Shown here: positions 48,489 to 56,635 of the stretch, one piece after another | Position numbering within the stretch: the stretch's first letter is position 1 | How the letters are laid out: each line of letters opens with the position of its first letter | Origin: Candidatus Villigracilaceae bacterium | Lineage (GTDB): Bacteria > Chloroflexota > Anaerolineae > Anaerolineales > Villigracilaceae | Direction: 5' to 3' | Length of the DNA: 64,000 nt | NCBI GenBank assembly: GCA_026645935.1 | Contig: JAPKMP010000009.1 | Coordinates: forward strand, 1 to 64,000 | Translations under genes and position numbers: made by a program | Notes under the pieces: model-generated | What the model saw: only the letters and a program-made list of their open reading frames with translations | Told to the model about the DNA's origin: nothing | Database searches by the model: none

Positions 48489-49343
48489 CTAATAATTCGT
48501 CGTCCTATCGATCAACCCCTTTTCGCGGGCGATGAAGTCGCACCAGCGGAAGATAAAGATGCTGACCGCGCCGAAGAAAATGCTCAATCCCACCAGCATG
48601 CCAAGGATCTGCAGGTTGCTGAAATTCGCCAGTGTCGGAAAGGCTTGCGCGACATTACCCACCAATGAGCGGCGCAGGAGTTCCAGCCAGTAGGTAGTGG
48701 GCATGAAGTAACCGATGGGACGCATCCACTCGGGGAGGATATCCAACGGGAAGACTGCGCCGCTGAAGATGTACAAGGCTCCCGCCGTTGCCTCGCCGAT
48801 GAAGCCTTCATGCCGGGCAAGGGTGAGCGTAACTCCTGCCAGGAGCAAGCCAAGCATGGCGAGCATCACCACGCCGACGATCAAGGTTGTGAAGAACAAG
48901 AGCCAGTCCACTTCTGCAAAGTTGATTCTCACGTTCAGGAATAAAATCCCTGCCAGGAGCGTGATCAGCACCGCGATCGAGCCGGTGATGAAGCGCGCCA
49001 CGCCGCGTCCGAGCAGGTAAATGGGGATGTGGATCGGGGCGATATACATGTATTTCAACGTGCGATAATGTTCGCGGTCATCCACCACCGCCCACGATAC
49101 TCCCGTCATCACCGCGCCGACGTAGATGTAAAAGGCATTGCCAAGGTAGATGTAGGGGAACAACGCGCTCTCGTAATTTCCCTGCGAGATGATCCCGTAC
49201 ATGATGACCAGGATCGCCGCGCCCGAGATCGGTTTGACAATGGAATACACGGCGAACAAAAAGGGATCGGTCCAATTTGATTCGATCAACCATCCCAGCC
49301 AGGCCGCCATGCGGAACGAACGCCATGAAGTTGAGGTTTGCAT
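48489..49343 (-). CDS. ABC-2 type permease
   Basis: 284 residues, about six membrane helices. The region LFPYIYLGNAFYIYVGAVMTGVSWAVVDDREHYRTLKYM is the usual EcfT/ABC-2 N-terminal part, and YIFSGAVFPLDILPEWMRPIGYFMPTTYW the last-helix part of ABC-2 exporters. It belongs to a DrrB-type drug or lipid exporter together with the second permease and the ATPase. GGAGAATTT precedes the ATG. A hairpin repeat separates it from the other permease. Confidence 0.85.
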   Translation of the reverse strand: MQTSTSWRSFRMAAWLGWLIESNWTDPFLFAVYSIVKPISGAAILVIMYGIISQGNYESALFPYIYLGNAFYIYVGAVMTGVSWAVVDDREHYRTLKYMYIAPIHIPIYLLGRGVARFITGSIAVLITLLAGILFLNVRINFAEVDWLLFFTTLIVGVVMLAMLGLLLAGVTLTLARHEGFIGEATAGALYIFSGAVFPLDILPEWMRPIGYFMPTTYWLELLRRSLVGNVAQAFPTLANFSNLQILGMLVGLSIFFGAVSIFIFRWCDFIAREKGLIDRTTNY

Positions 49344-49348
49344 AAATT

Positions 49349-49420
49349 CTCCGTGTCAGGTTTCAGGTATCAGGTGTCAGGTTCTTAACCTGGTACTTGA
49401 CACCTCGCACCTGACACCCT
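49349..49420. repeat. Repeat of GTGTCAGG / CCTGACAC type
   Basis: GTGTCAGGTTTCAGGTATCAG ... CTTGACACC ... CACCTGACACC. Near-palindromic units that fill the gap between the two permease genes; similar to 42530-42600. Confidence 0.45.
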
Positions 49421-49421
49421 C

Positions 49422-50270
49422 CTATCTCCGACTCTCCGTCAGCCTGCCTTCGCGCACCGCGATCCTCTCGATATGCGCCAAAAGGACCTTTGCCGTCACA
49501 AGGAAAACCACCGAAAGAACTGCAAGGATCAATATCTCCAATTGCACGGTCATGAAGCCGAATTTGAATCCGGTGGGGAAGACCAGTTGACGCATCGCAT
49601 CCATGCCGAGGGTGAGCGGGATGATCGAAGCTCCCGCCGCCACCCAAAACGGCAGGGATTTGATCGGGAAGTAAAACCCCGAAGCGAGAAAGATCGGTTC
49701 CTGCGCCAGGTTCGCCACATGCCAGGCTTCGCGCCCAAAGAGCAAAAACGCCGACGCCATCATCATGCCCATGCCGTACAACGCCACCATCGCCAGCATG
49801 AAAACAAGGAACAACTGGAGATAACTCACCACGCTGAACGTGATATCGAACATCCAGATGCCCAGCAGGGTCACCGCCACGGCGCGCAAACAGGTCGCCA
49901 GCATCCCGCCCAGCGCCATCCCCAGCAGGATCGCCATCATCGAATTCGGCGCGATGATGTACAGTGCCAGGTTGCCCTGCTCCTTCTCCCAATACAACTG
50001 GCTGGACATGCTCCACAGCACATTCATCCAGAACGCGGTCATCGCGCCGCCCATGACCACGAAACCGATATATTCCTCCGGCGCGTTCATGGCGCGATAG
50101 ACGAATACGTACGCGATCACCGCCAGCATCGGCATGACCACCTCGAACAGCATCCACGAGACCTCGCGCTGTTGACCGATGAGCCGCGGATATGCCCGCG
50201 CGATGATCGTCTTAAGGAACAACCTCCAGCCCGTGTCCTTGTGCGAGTATTTGCTACTCACTGCGTTCAT
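49422..50270 (-). CDS. ABC-2 type permease
   Basis: 282 residues with six membrane helices (for example MLAVIAYVFVYRAMNAPEEYIGFVVMGGA and FLVFMLAMVALYGMGMMMASAFLLFG). The partner of the permease at 48489. The start at 50270 was chosen for GGAGGAATCGA upstream; it overlaps the ATPase gene by 17 bp, so the two are co-translated. Cargo not indicated. Confidence 0.82.
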   Translation of the reverse strand: MNAVSSKYSHKDTGWRLFLKTIIARAYPRLIGQQREVSWMLFEVVMPMLAVIAYVFVYRAMNAPEEYIGFVVMGGAMTAFWMNVLWSMSSQLYWEKEQGNLALYIIAPNSMMAILLGMALGGMLATCLRAVAVTLLGIWMFDITFSVVSYLQLFLVFMLAMVALYGMGMMMASAFLLFGREAWHVANLAQEPIFLASGFYFPIKSLPFWVAAGASIIPLTLGMDAMRQLVFPTGFKFGFMTVQLEILILAVLSVVFLVTAKVLLAHIERIAVREGRLTESRR

Positions 50271-51270
50271 TCGATTCCTCCTCTGCCATGCTGCGGCCCA
50301 CGAGATCCACGAAGACATCTTCAAGGGTGGGCTCGCGCTTGCTCAGGCTCATCACTTTCACATCCTTTTGCGTAAAGAGATTGATGACCCGCGCCAGGGC
50401 GGATTCTTCGACCAGACTCAGACTCAGCTTCGCGCCTGTCTCTATCTCCTGCACCGCCGCTTTCGTGACCTCGGGCTGGTCGAGCAGCATTTGCTGGGTC
50501 AACCCGTTGAGCGGACTCACTTCGATCTCGAACAGCGCGTCTTTCTGCAGCCTTTGCTTCAACACGGACGGTTTGTCGCAAGCCAGCACCTTTCCCTTGT
50601 TGATGATGGCGACGCGGTCGCATAACTCTTCGGCTTCCGCCATGTAGTGCGTTGTTAAAAGGAGGGTGCGTTCCTGATCCGCTTTCAACCAGTCGAGAAT
50701 GAACCTGCGGACATCGCGCATCGCGCCCACGTCCAAGCCCAGGGTGGGTTCGTCGAGGAAGAGCACTTCGGGGTCGGTCAGGAACCCGCGCACGATGTTC
50801 ATCTTCTGGCGCAGGCCGGTCGAGAGCTCCGCCGATTTTGTGTTCATCCTGTCTTTCAGCCCGACCATTTCAAGCAGAGCCACGATCCGTTCGTTGGCTT
50901 CCTTCGAAGGCACGCCGTAGAACTGCGAAAACATCCACAGATTTTCGCGCACGGTCAAGAGTCCGTAACCCGAAGACTCGCCGCCGGAGACCATGTTGAT
51001 CTTCGGCCGCACCGCATCGGGATCGGTGGAGACGTCGGCTCCTGCAACGCGCGCCCAGCCCGAGGTCGGGGAGAGAAGCGTGGTGAGGACTTTGATCAGG
51101 GTCGTCTTGCCTGCGCCGTTCGGTCCGAGGAGTCCGAACAGTTCGCCGCGTTCCACCGTTAAATTCACATCCTGCAAGGCGACGAGTTCCTTGCGCGGTT
51201 CCTTCTTGTTGCCGCGCAGTTTGTAGATGCGGCCGAGGTCTTTTGTTTCGATGGCAAGTAAAGAGGACAT
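50254..51270 (-). CDS. ABC transporter ATPase (DrrA-like)
   Basis: 338 residues. GLLGPNGAGKTTLIKVLTTLL (Walker A), ELSTGLRQKMNIVRG (signature, here LSTGLRQ), FLDEPTLGLDVGAMRDVR (Walker B) and LTTHYMAEAEELCDR (H-loop). This is the DrrA/NodI-type ATPase that works with two ABC-2 permeases. It heads the exporter operon. AAGGAGAAC precedes the ATG. The C-terminal ~100 residues are a typical helper domain of the subfamily. Confidence 0.92.
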   Translation of the reverse strand: MSSLLAIETKDLGRIYKLRGNKKEPRKELVALQDVNLTVERGELFGLLGPNGAGKTTLIKVLTTLLSPTSGWARVAGADVSTDPDAVRPKINMVSGGESSGYGLLTVRENLWMFSQFYGVPSKEANERIVALLEMVGLKDRMNTKSAELSTGLRQKMNIVRGFLTDPEVLFLDEPTLGLDVGAMRDVRRFILDWLKADQERTLLLTTHYMAEAEELCDRVAIINKGKVLACDKPSVLKQRLQKDALFEIEVSPLNGLTQQMLLDQPEVTKAAVQEIETGAKLSLSLVEESALARVINLFTQKDVKVMSLSKREPTLEDVFVDLVGRSMAEEESNERSE

Positions 51271-51600
51271 GGTTCTCCTTAAAAATCTGTAATCTGGTTC
51301 GTTGTGTTTGCGTGGGCTGTGCGTAGGGCACCCGTCAAGCGCCCATGGACGATGCGTGTTACATTTGCGGGCGTAACAAATCTCTTCTCCTCCTTTGTAA
51401 GAGAGCCAGGGTAAGGCGACCCTGGCTCTCGCACTTTAATGGGTTACCTCGTTCATGTCATTCTGCCTGCACCGCCGTTCGCTGCGCGAAGACGCAGTGC
51501 AGCAGGCAGGCGTGAGCGACACACAAAATGTTCGGGGGGAGAAAACTAGAAAATCAGTTCTATTTTACTACGATTCGGGTTGTGATGTAAAATCCAGCCC
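51271..51600. other. 330-bp gap with hairpin repeats and the GNAT promoter
   Basis: No gene seen. Contains GAGAGCCAGGGT (51401-51412) with its complement at 51419-51430, a further long-arm hairpin with CTGCCTGC and GCAGGCAG near 51465-51512, and the -10 TAAAAT near 51585. Confidence 0.5.
51401..51430. repeat. 12-bp-stem hairpin
   Basis: GAGAGCCAGGGT and ACCCTGGCTCTC with a 6-base loop. No T-run on either side, so a repeat or an RNA structure rather than a terminator. Confidence 0.6.
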
Positions 51601-52209
51601 ATGACCGAACACAAACTGCTCACCCTTTCAGACGTGGAGCCCGCGGCACAAGTCATCGCCCGCTCGTTCATGGACGATCCTTTGACCTCGTTCATGCTGC
51701 CTTTCAAAAGAACACGGTTAAGTTCCCTGCTTAAATTCTTCCGGGTTTACGCCGAGATCAATATCAAAGCCGGGCGCGGGTTTGGCGCGGGCGGTCCGCT
51801 TCAAGGTGTTGCGTTTTGGAAATCTCCCGGACAGGATTCGCTCTCGATCAGCGTGAAATCGATTGGAAAACTATTGCCGTTGTTGTTCACCATGTATCCA
51901 ATCGGATATTTCCGCGCGCGCAGGGTCATTGCGCAGATCGATGAATTCCACGCGCAGCACGCTCCCGATCCGCATTATTATCTCGATAACCTGGGCGTGC
52001 TCCCCGGGTCGCGTGGAAAGGGGCTTTCATCGCAGTTGATCCGCCCGTTCTTGAAGATGGCTGAGGAGCAAAAGGTCGCCGCTTATACCGACACGGTGAC
52101 AAAATCCAACGTGCCGTATTACGAGCATTTCGGATTCCAGTTGGTGGATGAAAAATTCATCGCAGGCACGGGAATCACCGTCTATGCATTGAAGAAGGCT
52201 TTACCATAA
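51601..52209 (+). CDS. GNAT acetyltransferase
   Basis: 202 residues. The C-terminal half has LDNLGVLPGSRGKGLSSQLI (acetyl-CoA loop with G-x-G-x-x-S) and TDTVTKSNVPYYEHFGFQL. The N-terminus (LLTLSDVEPAAQVIARSFMDDPL) is typical of GNATs with a substrate-binding lid. Transcription starts very close to the ATG (TAAAAT 10 bp upstream). Substrate unknown. Confidence 0.8.
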   Translation: MTEHKLLTLSDVEPAAQVIARSFMDDPLTSFMLPFKRTRLSSLLKFFRVYAEINIKAGRGFGAGGPLQGVAFWKSPGQDSLSISVKSIGKLLPLLFTMYPIGYFRARRVIAQIDEFHAQHAPDPHYYLDNLGVLPGSRGKGLSSQLIRPFLKMAEEQKVAAYTDTVTKSNVPYYEHFGFQLVDEKFIAGTGITVYALKKALP

Positions 52210-52216
52210 CCTAACG

Positions 52217-52242
52217 GCTGTCACTTTCAAAGTGACAGTCAC
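52217..52242. repeat. Palindrome GACTGTCACTTTC-type
   Basis: GCTGTCACTTTCAAAGTGACAG contains CTGTCACTTT and AAAGTGACAG with a 1-base centre. Lies between the GNAT and PIG-L genes. Confidence 0.6.
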
Positions 52243-52268
52243 CTCATTTCCAAGGAGCAAACGACTTT

Positions 52269-53003
52269 ATGAGTGAAGAGTACATTCCAAAAAGCGCCAT
52301 GAGCATCCATGCCCACCCCGACGACCAGGAATTTTCCATCGGCGGGACGCTTGCCAAATGGGCGAAGGCGGGCTGTGAGATCATCTCCGTTGTCATCACC
52401 AGCGGGGATTCGGGATCGAATGACCCGACCAAGGGCGGCGAATACAAACAGGAATTGGCGCGCCTGCGCGAAGAGGAGCAACTCGAGGCAAACAAGGTCC
52501 TCGGCGTGAAGGAAACAGTTTTTTTACGATATCCCGACGGCGAACTCGAGCCGACGATTCAACTGCGCAGGGACCTCACGCGCCTGATCCGCAAATACAA
52601 ACCGGATGTGGCGTTGATCGGCAATCCCGAAGCCTGGTTCTACGGCAATGAATACGTCAACCATCCCGACCATCGCGCCGCGGCGCAGGCGGCTTGCGAG
52701 GCGGTCTTCCCTTCGGCGGGGACGAGGCTGATCTTCACCGACCTGCTCGCGGCGGGGTATGAGCCGCATAACGTCAGGAAGTTATATGTACACGGGACGG
52801 AGAAGCCCGATACCTGGGTGGACATCTCCGAGACCATCGAGACCAAAGTGGCGGCTCTGCAAAAACACGCCAGCCAGGTGCCCATGGACGAAGTGGATAA
52901 ATGGATGCGCGACTGGGCGAAGGAGGACGCGAAGGACAAGGACTTCGCGTATGCCGAGTCGTACCGGGTGATGAAGTTTTCGGAGGAGGAAGCGGAGCAG
53001 TAG
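52269..53003 (+). CDS. PIG-L family deacetylase
   Basis: 244 residues. The motif AHPDDQEFSIGGTLAKW near residue 14 and YVNHPDHRAA near 135 carry the zinc ligands (H-P-D-D, H-x-x-H) of the LmbE/PIG-L family. The enzymes deacetylate N-acetylglucosaminyl or diacyl-chitobiose-like sugars or mycothiol-type compounds. In this context, close to GNAT and aminotransferase genes, it may work on a sugar-conjugated thiol or antibiotic-like substrate, but no direct evidence is seen. AAGGAGC is the ribosome site. Confidence 0.85.
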   Translation: MSEEYIPKSAMSIHAHPDDQEFSIGGTLAKWAKAGCEIISVVITSGDSGSNDPTKGGEYKQELARLREEEQLEANKVLGVKETVFLRYPDGELEPTIQLRRDLTRLIRKYKPDVALIGNPEAWFYGNEYVNHPDHRAAAQAACEAVFPSAGTRLIFTDLLAAGYEPHNVRKLYVHGTEKPDTWVDISETIETKVAALQKHASQVPMDEVDKWMRDWAKEDAKDKDFAYAESYRVMKFSEEEAEQ

Positions 53004-53029
53004 GTTTTTGATTTGAAAGCCAAAACACG

Positions 53030-53068
53030 ACTCACCTCGAAATTAAGGTTTCGCAGGTGAGTTTGTTT
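53030..53068 (+). terminator. Terminator after the PIG-L gene
   Basis: ACTCACCT and AGGTGAGT form the outer stem, CGAAA and TTTCG the inner one, followed by TTGTTTT. Confidence 0.65.
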
Positions 53069-53196
53069 TCAAGAGAAATTGGGAGGCAGATCGAGGCTGA
53101 AAACGCGGATTTTCAAAGTCTTTTCCGCGTTATCCCGCGCCCGTCGGCGTCCGATATGAAATTCGGGATTCAGACGGTTTTTCTTTTGTTATTGGC

Positions 53197-54432
53197 TTAA
53201 TGGTAGCCGTTCTTCTTCAACACTTCCTTCAAGGTTGCGCCCAATCTGGTAATTCCTTCGCGGATCAACTCCGGCGAAGAGTAGGAGAAGTTGATGCGCA
53301 TCGTGTTGTTACCGCCGCCGTTCGGGTGAAATGCCGCGCCCGGCACGAATGCCACTTTGCGTTCGATGGCGATCTTCAAAACCTCCGCCGCGTCCACGCC
53401 TTCGGGCATCATGCCCCACAGGAACATGCCGCCTTGCGGCCTTGTCCAGCGCATTTCAGCGGGGAACATCTCATCCATCATTTCGAGCATCACATCGCGG
53501 CGTTCCTTGTATGTGGAGCGGATGACCTTGACATGTTCGTCCAAGAATCCGCCCTTGCCGACTTCATAAGCGACCTGCTGGTTGAAACTGGAAGTGTGCA
53601 GGTCGGCAGCCTGCTTGGTCATCACCAGTTTCTGGATCACCTTTTGCGGAGCCACCACCCACGCGAGCCTCAAGCCCGGCGCAAGCAGTTTCGAGAAGGT
53701 GCTCAGGTAGATAACGTTGCCTGTGTATTCATGGTCGCCGTCGTTGCGGTACTGCGCATCCAGGTAAACGACGGAGGGAAGGTGTTCGCCGTCGTATCTT
53801 AATTGGCCGTACGGGTCGTCTTCGATGATGGGCACGCCGTATTGGTCTGCCAGCGCGACCAGGCGCCTGCGGCGTTCGAGGTTGAGAGTCGAACCGGAGG
53901 GATTCTGAAAGTTTGGGAGCACGTAGATGAATTTCGGTCCGACCCGAAGCGCGGCCTCCAATTCGTCCACGATCATGCCGTCCTTATCCGCCGGGACGGA
54001 GATATATTGCGCCCCGTACGCGTTCCATGCCTGCAAGGCTCCCAGATATGTCGGCGATTCCACCACGATGAAATCGCCGCGGTTGATGAATAACCTGCCG
54101 AGAAAATCGAGCGCCTGCTGGGAACCGGAAGTGATCAGGATGTTATCCGGGTTCACCGAAACCTTGTAGCGTTCGGTATGCCGGGCGATCATCTCTCGCA
54201 GCGGACGATAGCCCTCGGTGGTGCTGTATTGCAAAGCCTGCGCTCCGTGTTCCGTCAGCACTCGGTTGCACGCTTCCTGAAATTCCTTCACCGGGAAAAC
54301 CTCGGGCGCGGGCAGTCCGCCTCCAAAGGAAATGATATCGGGCTGTTCGGTCAATTTCAACAATTCGCGGATGACCGAACTTCCCATTTTTTGCATGCGG
54401 TGGGCGAAGCGATATTCCCAGGGTGTCTGCAT
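53197..54432 (-). CDS. PLP-dependent aminotransferase (2-aminoadipate/LysN-like)
   Basis: 411 residues, fold type I. Typical features: YSTTEGYRPLREMIARHTERY, ITSGSQQALDFLGRLF, PNFQNPSGSTLN, EDDPYGQLRYDG and STFSKLLAPGLRLAWV (the Schiff-base Lys in TFSK) and NFSYSSPELIREG. The closest recognised group is the 2-aminoadipate/MocR-related aminotransferases. The gene is preceded by a 5' leader with a terminator, so transcription may be attenuated. CTCAAGGAGAA precedes the ATG. Confidence 0.85.
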   Translation of the reverse strand: MQTPWEYRFAHRMQKMGSSVIRELLKLTEQPDIISFGGGLPAPEVFPVKEFQEACNRVLTEHGAQALQYSTTEGYRPLREMIARHTERYKVSVNPDNILITSGSQQALDFLGRLFINRGDFIVVESPTYLGALQAWNAYGAQYISVPADKDGMIVDELEAALRVGPKFIYVLPNFQNPSGSTLNLERRRRLVALADQYGVPIIEDDPYGQLRYDGEHLPSVVYLDAQYRNDGDHEYTGNVIYLSTFSKLLAPGLRLAWVVAPQKVIQKLVMTKQAADLHTSSFNQQVAYEVGKGGFLDEHVKVIRSTYKERRDVMLEMMDEMFPAEMRWTRPQGGMFLWGMMPEGVDAAEVLKIAIERKVAFVPGAAFHPNGGGNNTMRINFSYSSPELIREGITRLGATLKEVLKKNGYH

Positions 54433-54460
54433 TCTTTCTCCTTGAATTTATTTGTGTAAG

Positions 54461-54533
54461 GCGCATACTCCCTGGACTATCCGTCCAGGACAGGCTTATG
54501 CGCCCATTGGCGTATGGGGACGCCGATTGCGCT
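54461..54533. repeat. Dispersed structured element, copy A
   Basis: GCGCATA pairs with TATGCGC, enclosing the hairpin CCTGGAC/GTCCAGG; then GGCGT/ACGCC forms a second hairpin. Shares the string TCCGTC-AGGACAGGCT and the GGCGTATG-ACGCCGA hairpin with copy B at 61536-61634. Lies just upstream of the aminotransferase ATG. Confidence 0.55.
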
Positions 54534-54548
54534 TTTTGGTGAAGAGAT

Positions 54549-54644
54549 AAAAAAAACCTGATAGGTACGCGGGTACCCATCAGGCCGGCTGATTCGGGGC
54601 ATAAGCATGCCGATGCGTCGTATTGCCAGGAATCCATTCATGGC
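54549..54644 (-). ncRNA. Candidate leader RNA ending in a terminator
   Basis: The transcript should begin about 7 bp after TAAGAT and run about 95 nt to a terminator whose hairpin is CCTGATGGGTAC/GTACCTATCAGG (with a G-T pair), followed by eight T. Two more hairpins precede it: TGCCATGAA/TTCCTGGCA and GGCAT/ATGCC. It lies 5' of the aminotransferase gene, so it may be an attenuator or a stand-alone small RNA. No known riboswitch class was recognised. Confidence 0.5.
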
Positions 54645-54650
54645 ATACCT

Positions 54651-54679
54651 ATCTTACCCACTTTTCGCGAAGGATGCAA
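54651..54679 (-). promoter_or_regulatory. Promoter of the leader RNA
   Basis: On the minus strand TTGCAT (54679-54674), a 17-bp spacer and TAAGAT (54656-54651). Confidence 0.7.
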
Positions 54680-54768
54680 CTGACTTTCGTCCGTTGTAAT
54701 TGGATTGATAACCCGAAGATCGACGCCCGCCTCCTCCCCGGACCCGGCGCTGATTCAGCGCTTCAGGC

Positions 54769-55623
54769 TTATCCCAACACTGCAATGACCATCACCCCCG
54801 CAAACACGATCACCGAGCCGATCACTCTCATTTCGCCCATTTGTTCCTTCAATAACTGCCAGCCGAGGAACGCCCCGATCACCGCGCTGACCTCGCGAAT
54901 CGCGCCCGAGTACCCGAGCGGGGCGAAGGTATAAGCGAACAATGCCAGCATGTAAGCGACCAGCCCGAGCACGCCGCCCATGAGCAGATAATTTCTGTTC
55001 CGTTTCCAGACGCGCGTGAATGAGTCCCAGCCGTAGTGATAGGCGATGTAGGGAGTGGTCACGAACGGGACCATGACGAACATCGAGAGCCCATACGGCA
55101 GAGCCGGTCCGCTTTTGACGGCTTTTCCGTCGATGAAGGTATAAAGCGAAATGACCAGCGCCACCGTCAGCGCCGTGAGGACTCCTTTCAGGTGGATCTT
55201 CTCGCCTTTGCTTTGCAGTAACGCCGTCGCGCCGATGACCATCATGCCTATGGTGATCATCGCCAGCCCGATGTATCCGGCGACGGTCAATCTTTCCTGT
55301 AAAAAGACCGCTGTCCACACCACCAACAGGGCGGGAGCCGCCCCGCGCGCGATGGGATACACCAAAGAGAAATCATGATCGCTGTATGCGATGCACAACA
55401 AAATGAAGTAGACCGCCTCCAGCAGCATGCTGATGACGGCAAAGAGCCACATCTCGCGCGGAGGCAGACCGGAGTAGAACATCACCCCCAATGCGAGGAT
55501 CCCGCTCAGGATGGTCTGCCATCCCATCGCGGCGTATTTCTCATCCGCGCTCTTGAGCAGGAAATTCCAGACCGCATGCATGGTCGCGGATAAAAATAAA
55601 AGAAGCAGTGCAAGAATGGGCAT
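54769..55623 (-). CDS. EamA/DMT-family transporter
   Basis: 284 residues with ten predicted membrane helices and two EamA repeats (LLKSADEKYAAMGWQTILSG in the first half and AIREVSAVIGAFLGWQLLKEQ near the end). The family exports amino acids or other metabolites, or imports nucleotide sugars. It precedes the leader RNA and the aminotransferase gene on the same strand, hence an amino-acid-related substrate is a reasonable guess. Ends at 54769. Confidence 0.8.
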   Translation of the reverse strand: MPILALLLLFLSATMHAVWNFLLKSADEKYAAMGWQTILSGILALGVMFYSGLPPREMWLFAVISMLLEAVYFILLCIAYSDHDFSLVYPIARGAAPALLVVWTAVFLQERLTVAGYIGLAMITIGMMVIGATALLQSKGEKIHLKGVLTALTVALVISLYTFIDGKAVKSGPALPYGLSMFVMVPFVTTPYIAYHYGWDSFTRVWKRNRNYLLMGGVLGLVAYMLALFAYTFAPLGYSGAIREVSAVIGAFLGWQLLKEQMGEMRVIGSVIVFAGVMVIAVLG

Positions 55624-55635
55624 TTATCACCTTTG

Positions 55636-55712
55636 CCGCTGGTCTCGATATGTCGGCGATGGTCAAGTAGCCCAAAGGGCGTATCGAGACCCGCCGCCTA
55701 CTCGACCAGCAT
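55636..55712. repeat. Repeat of CTGGTCTCGATA type
   Basis: GGTCTCGATA and TATCGAGACC enclose about 32 bp with AGCCCAAAGGGCG; the right side continues with GCCGCCTACTCGACCAGCA. This is a widespread intergenic repeat type. It fills the gap between the EamA gene start and the hydrolase gene end. Confidence 0.6.
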
Positions 55713-55714
55713 GT

Positions 55715-56581
55715 TTACTGCAAAAACCCGATCAATTTTTTATTCACGTCATCCGCCTCATCGAGATGGACCCAATGCGTGGCTTTCTCGTACAGCACTG
55801 CGGAGCCGTGATCGCATAACTCCAACGACGACTGGACAAGTTCATGGCTGAGCGCGGCGTCGTTCTTGCCCCACAGAATAAGGACGGGGATCTTCACCCG
55901 CCGCGCTGGTTCCCTTTTGAAGCGAAAAACGGACTTGAAACTTGCGCGCACGATGGCGCGGTACCAGTTCAGCATCGCCGTCAGCGCGCCGGGCTGGGAC
56001 CAGGCTTTTTTGTATTCTTCGATGTCCTGGCGGGAAAAGGTGCTCTTGCGTCCCGAGCCGACGATGGTCCGCACAAGGTCGCGATAGTTGTCCTTTCGCA
56101 GAATCCATTCGGGGAGCAGGGGAATCTGAAAGAAGAACACATACCACGATTTCTTCCTCTGCTCTGGGTGTTCGAGGATGAAGCGGGTCATCACGTCGGG
56201 ATGCGGCGCGTTGAGAATGGCGAGTTTTTCCAAACGGTCCGGGTAATGAAGCGCGATGTCCCACGCCGCCACCGCGCCCCAGTCATGCCCGACGAGCCGC
56301 GCTTTTCGAATCCCAAAATGATCGAAGAGACCGAGGATATCCCACGCCAGCGTTTCCACCCTGTAGGCGGAGACGCGCCGCGGCTTGTCCGAGAGGTTGT
56401 ATCCGCGCTGGTCGGGCGCAATGACGCGGAAGCCTGCCTGCGCAAGGACGGGAATCTGCTTGCGCCAGCCGTAGTGGAACTCGGGGAAACCGTGCAATAA
56501 AATGACCGGCGTCCCGTCCCCGGGTCCGTCGGTCACCACGTGGAGTTTGATGTTGTTCGTCTCGATGAACCAGCCGGGCAT
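55715..56581 (-). CDS. Alpha/beta hydrolase (epoxide-hydrolase-like)
   Basis: 288 residues. VILLHGFPEFHYGWRKQIP (oxyanion hole), APDQRGYNLSD, LVGHDWGAVAAW (nucleophile Asp in the G-H-D-W-G elbow, typical of epoxide hydrolases and dehalogenases), LILWGKNDAAL and THWVHLDEADDV (catalytic His). The D-W-G elbow makes soluble epoxide hydrolase the best guess. The start at 56581 follows TATACTCCCGCCC, so the transcript is probably leaderless; a 135-residue N-terminal extension in frame is unlikely. Confidence 0.8.
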   Translation of the reverse strand: MPGWFIETNNIKLHVVTDGPGDGTPVILLHGFPEFHYGWRKQIPVLAQAGFRVIAPDQRGYNLSDKPRRVSAYRVETLAWDILGLFDHFGIRKARLVGHDWGAVAAWDIALHYPDRLEKLAILNAPHPDVMTRFILEHPEQRKKSWYVFFFQIPLLPEWILRKDNYRDLVRTIVGSGRKSTFSRQDIEEYKKAWSQPGALTAMLNWYRAIVRASFKSVFRFKREPARRVKIPVLILWGKNDAALSHELVQSSLELCDHGSAVLYEKATHWVHLDEADDVNKKLIGFLQ

Positions 56582-56635
56582 GGGCGGGAGTATAACGGAA
56601 AAACCAAAAGTTGCTGATATACTTTGAAAACCACC

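Noticed and set aside
54549-54584. T-box-like string TGGGTACCCGCG in the leader RNA
   Set aside because: The T-box consensus has no extra C, and the leader is too short (about 60 nt before the string) for a specifier stem; the match is probably the chance symmetry of the terminator hairpin.
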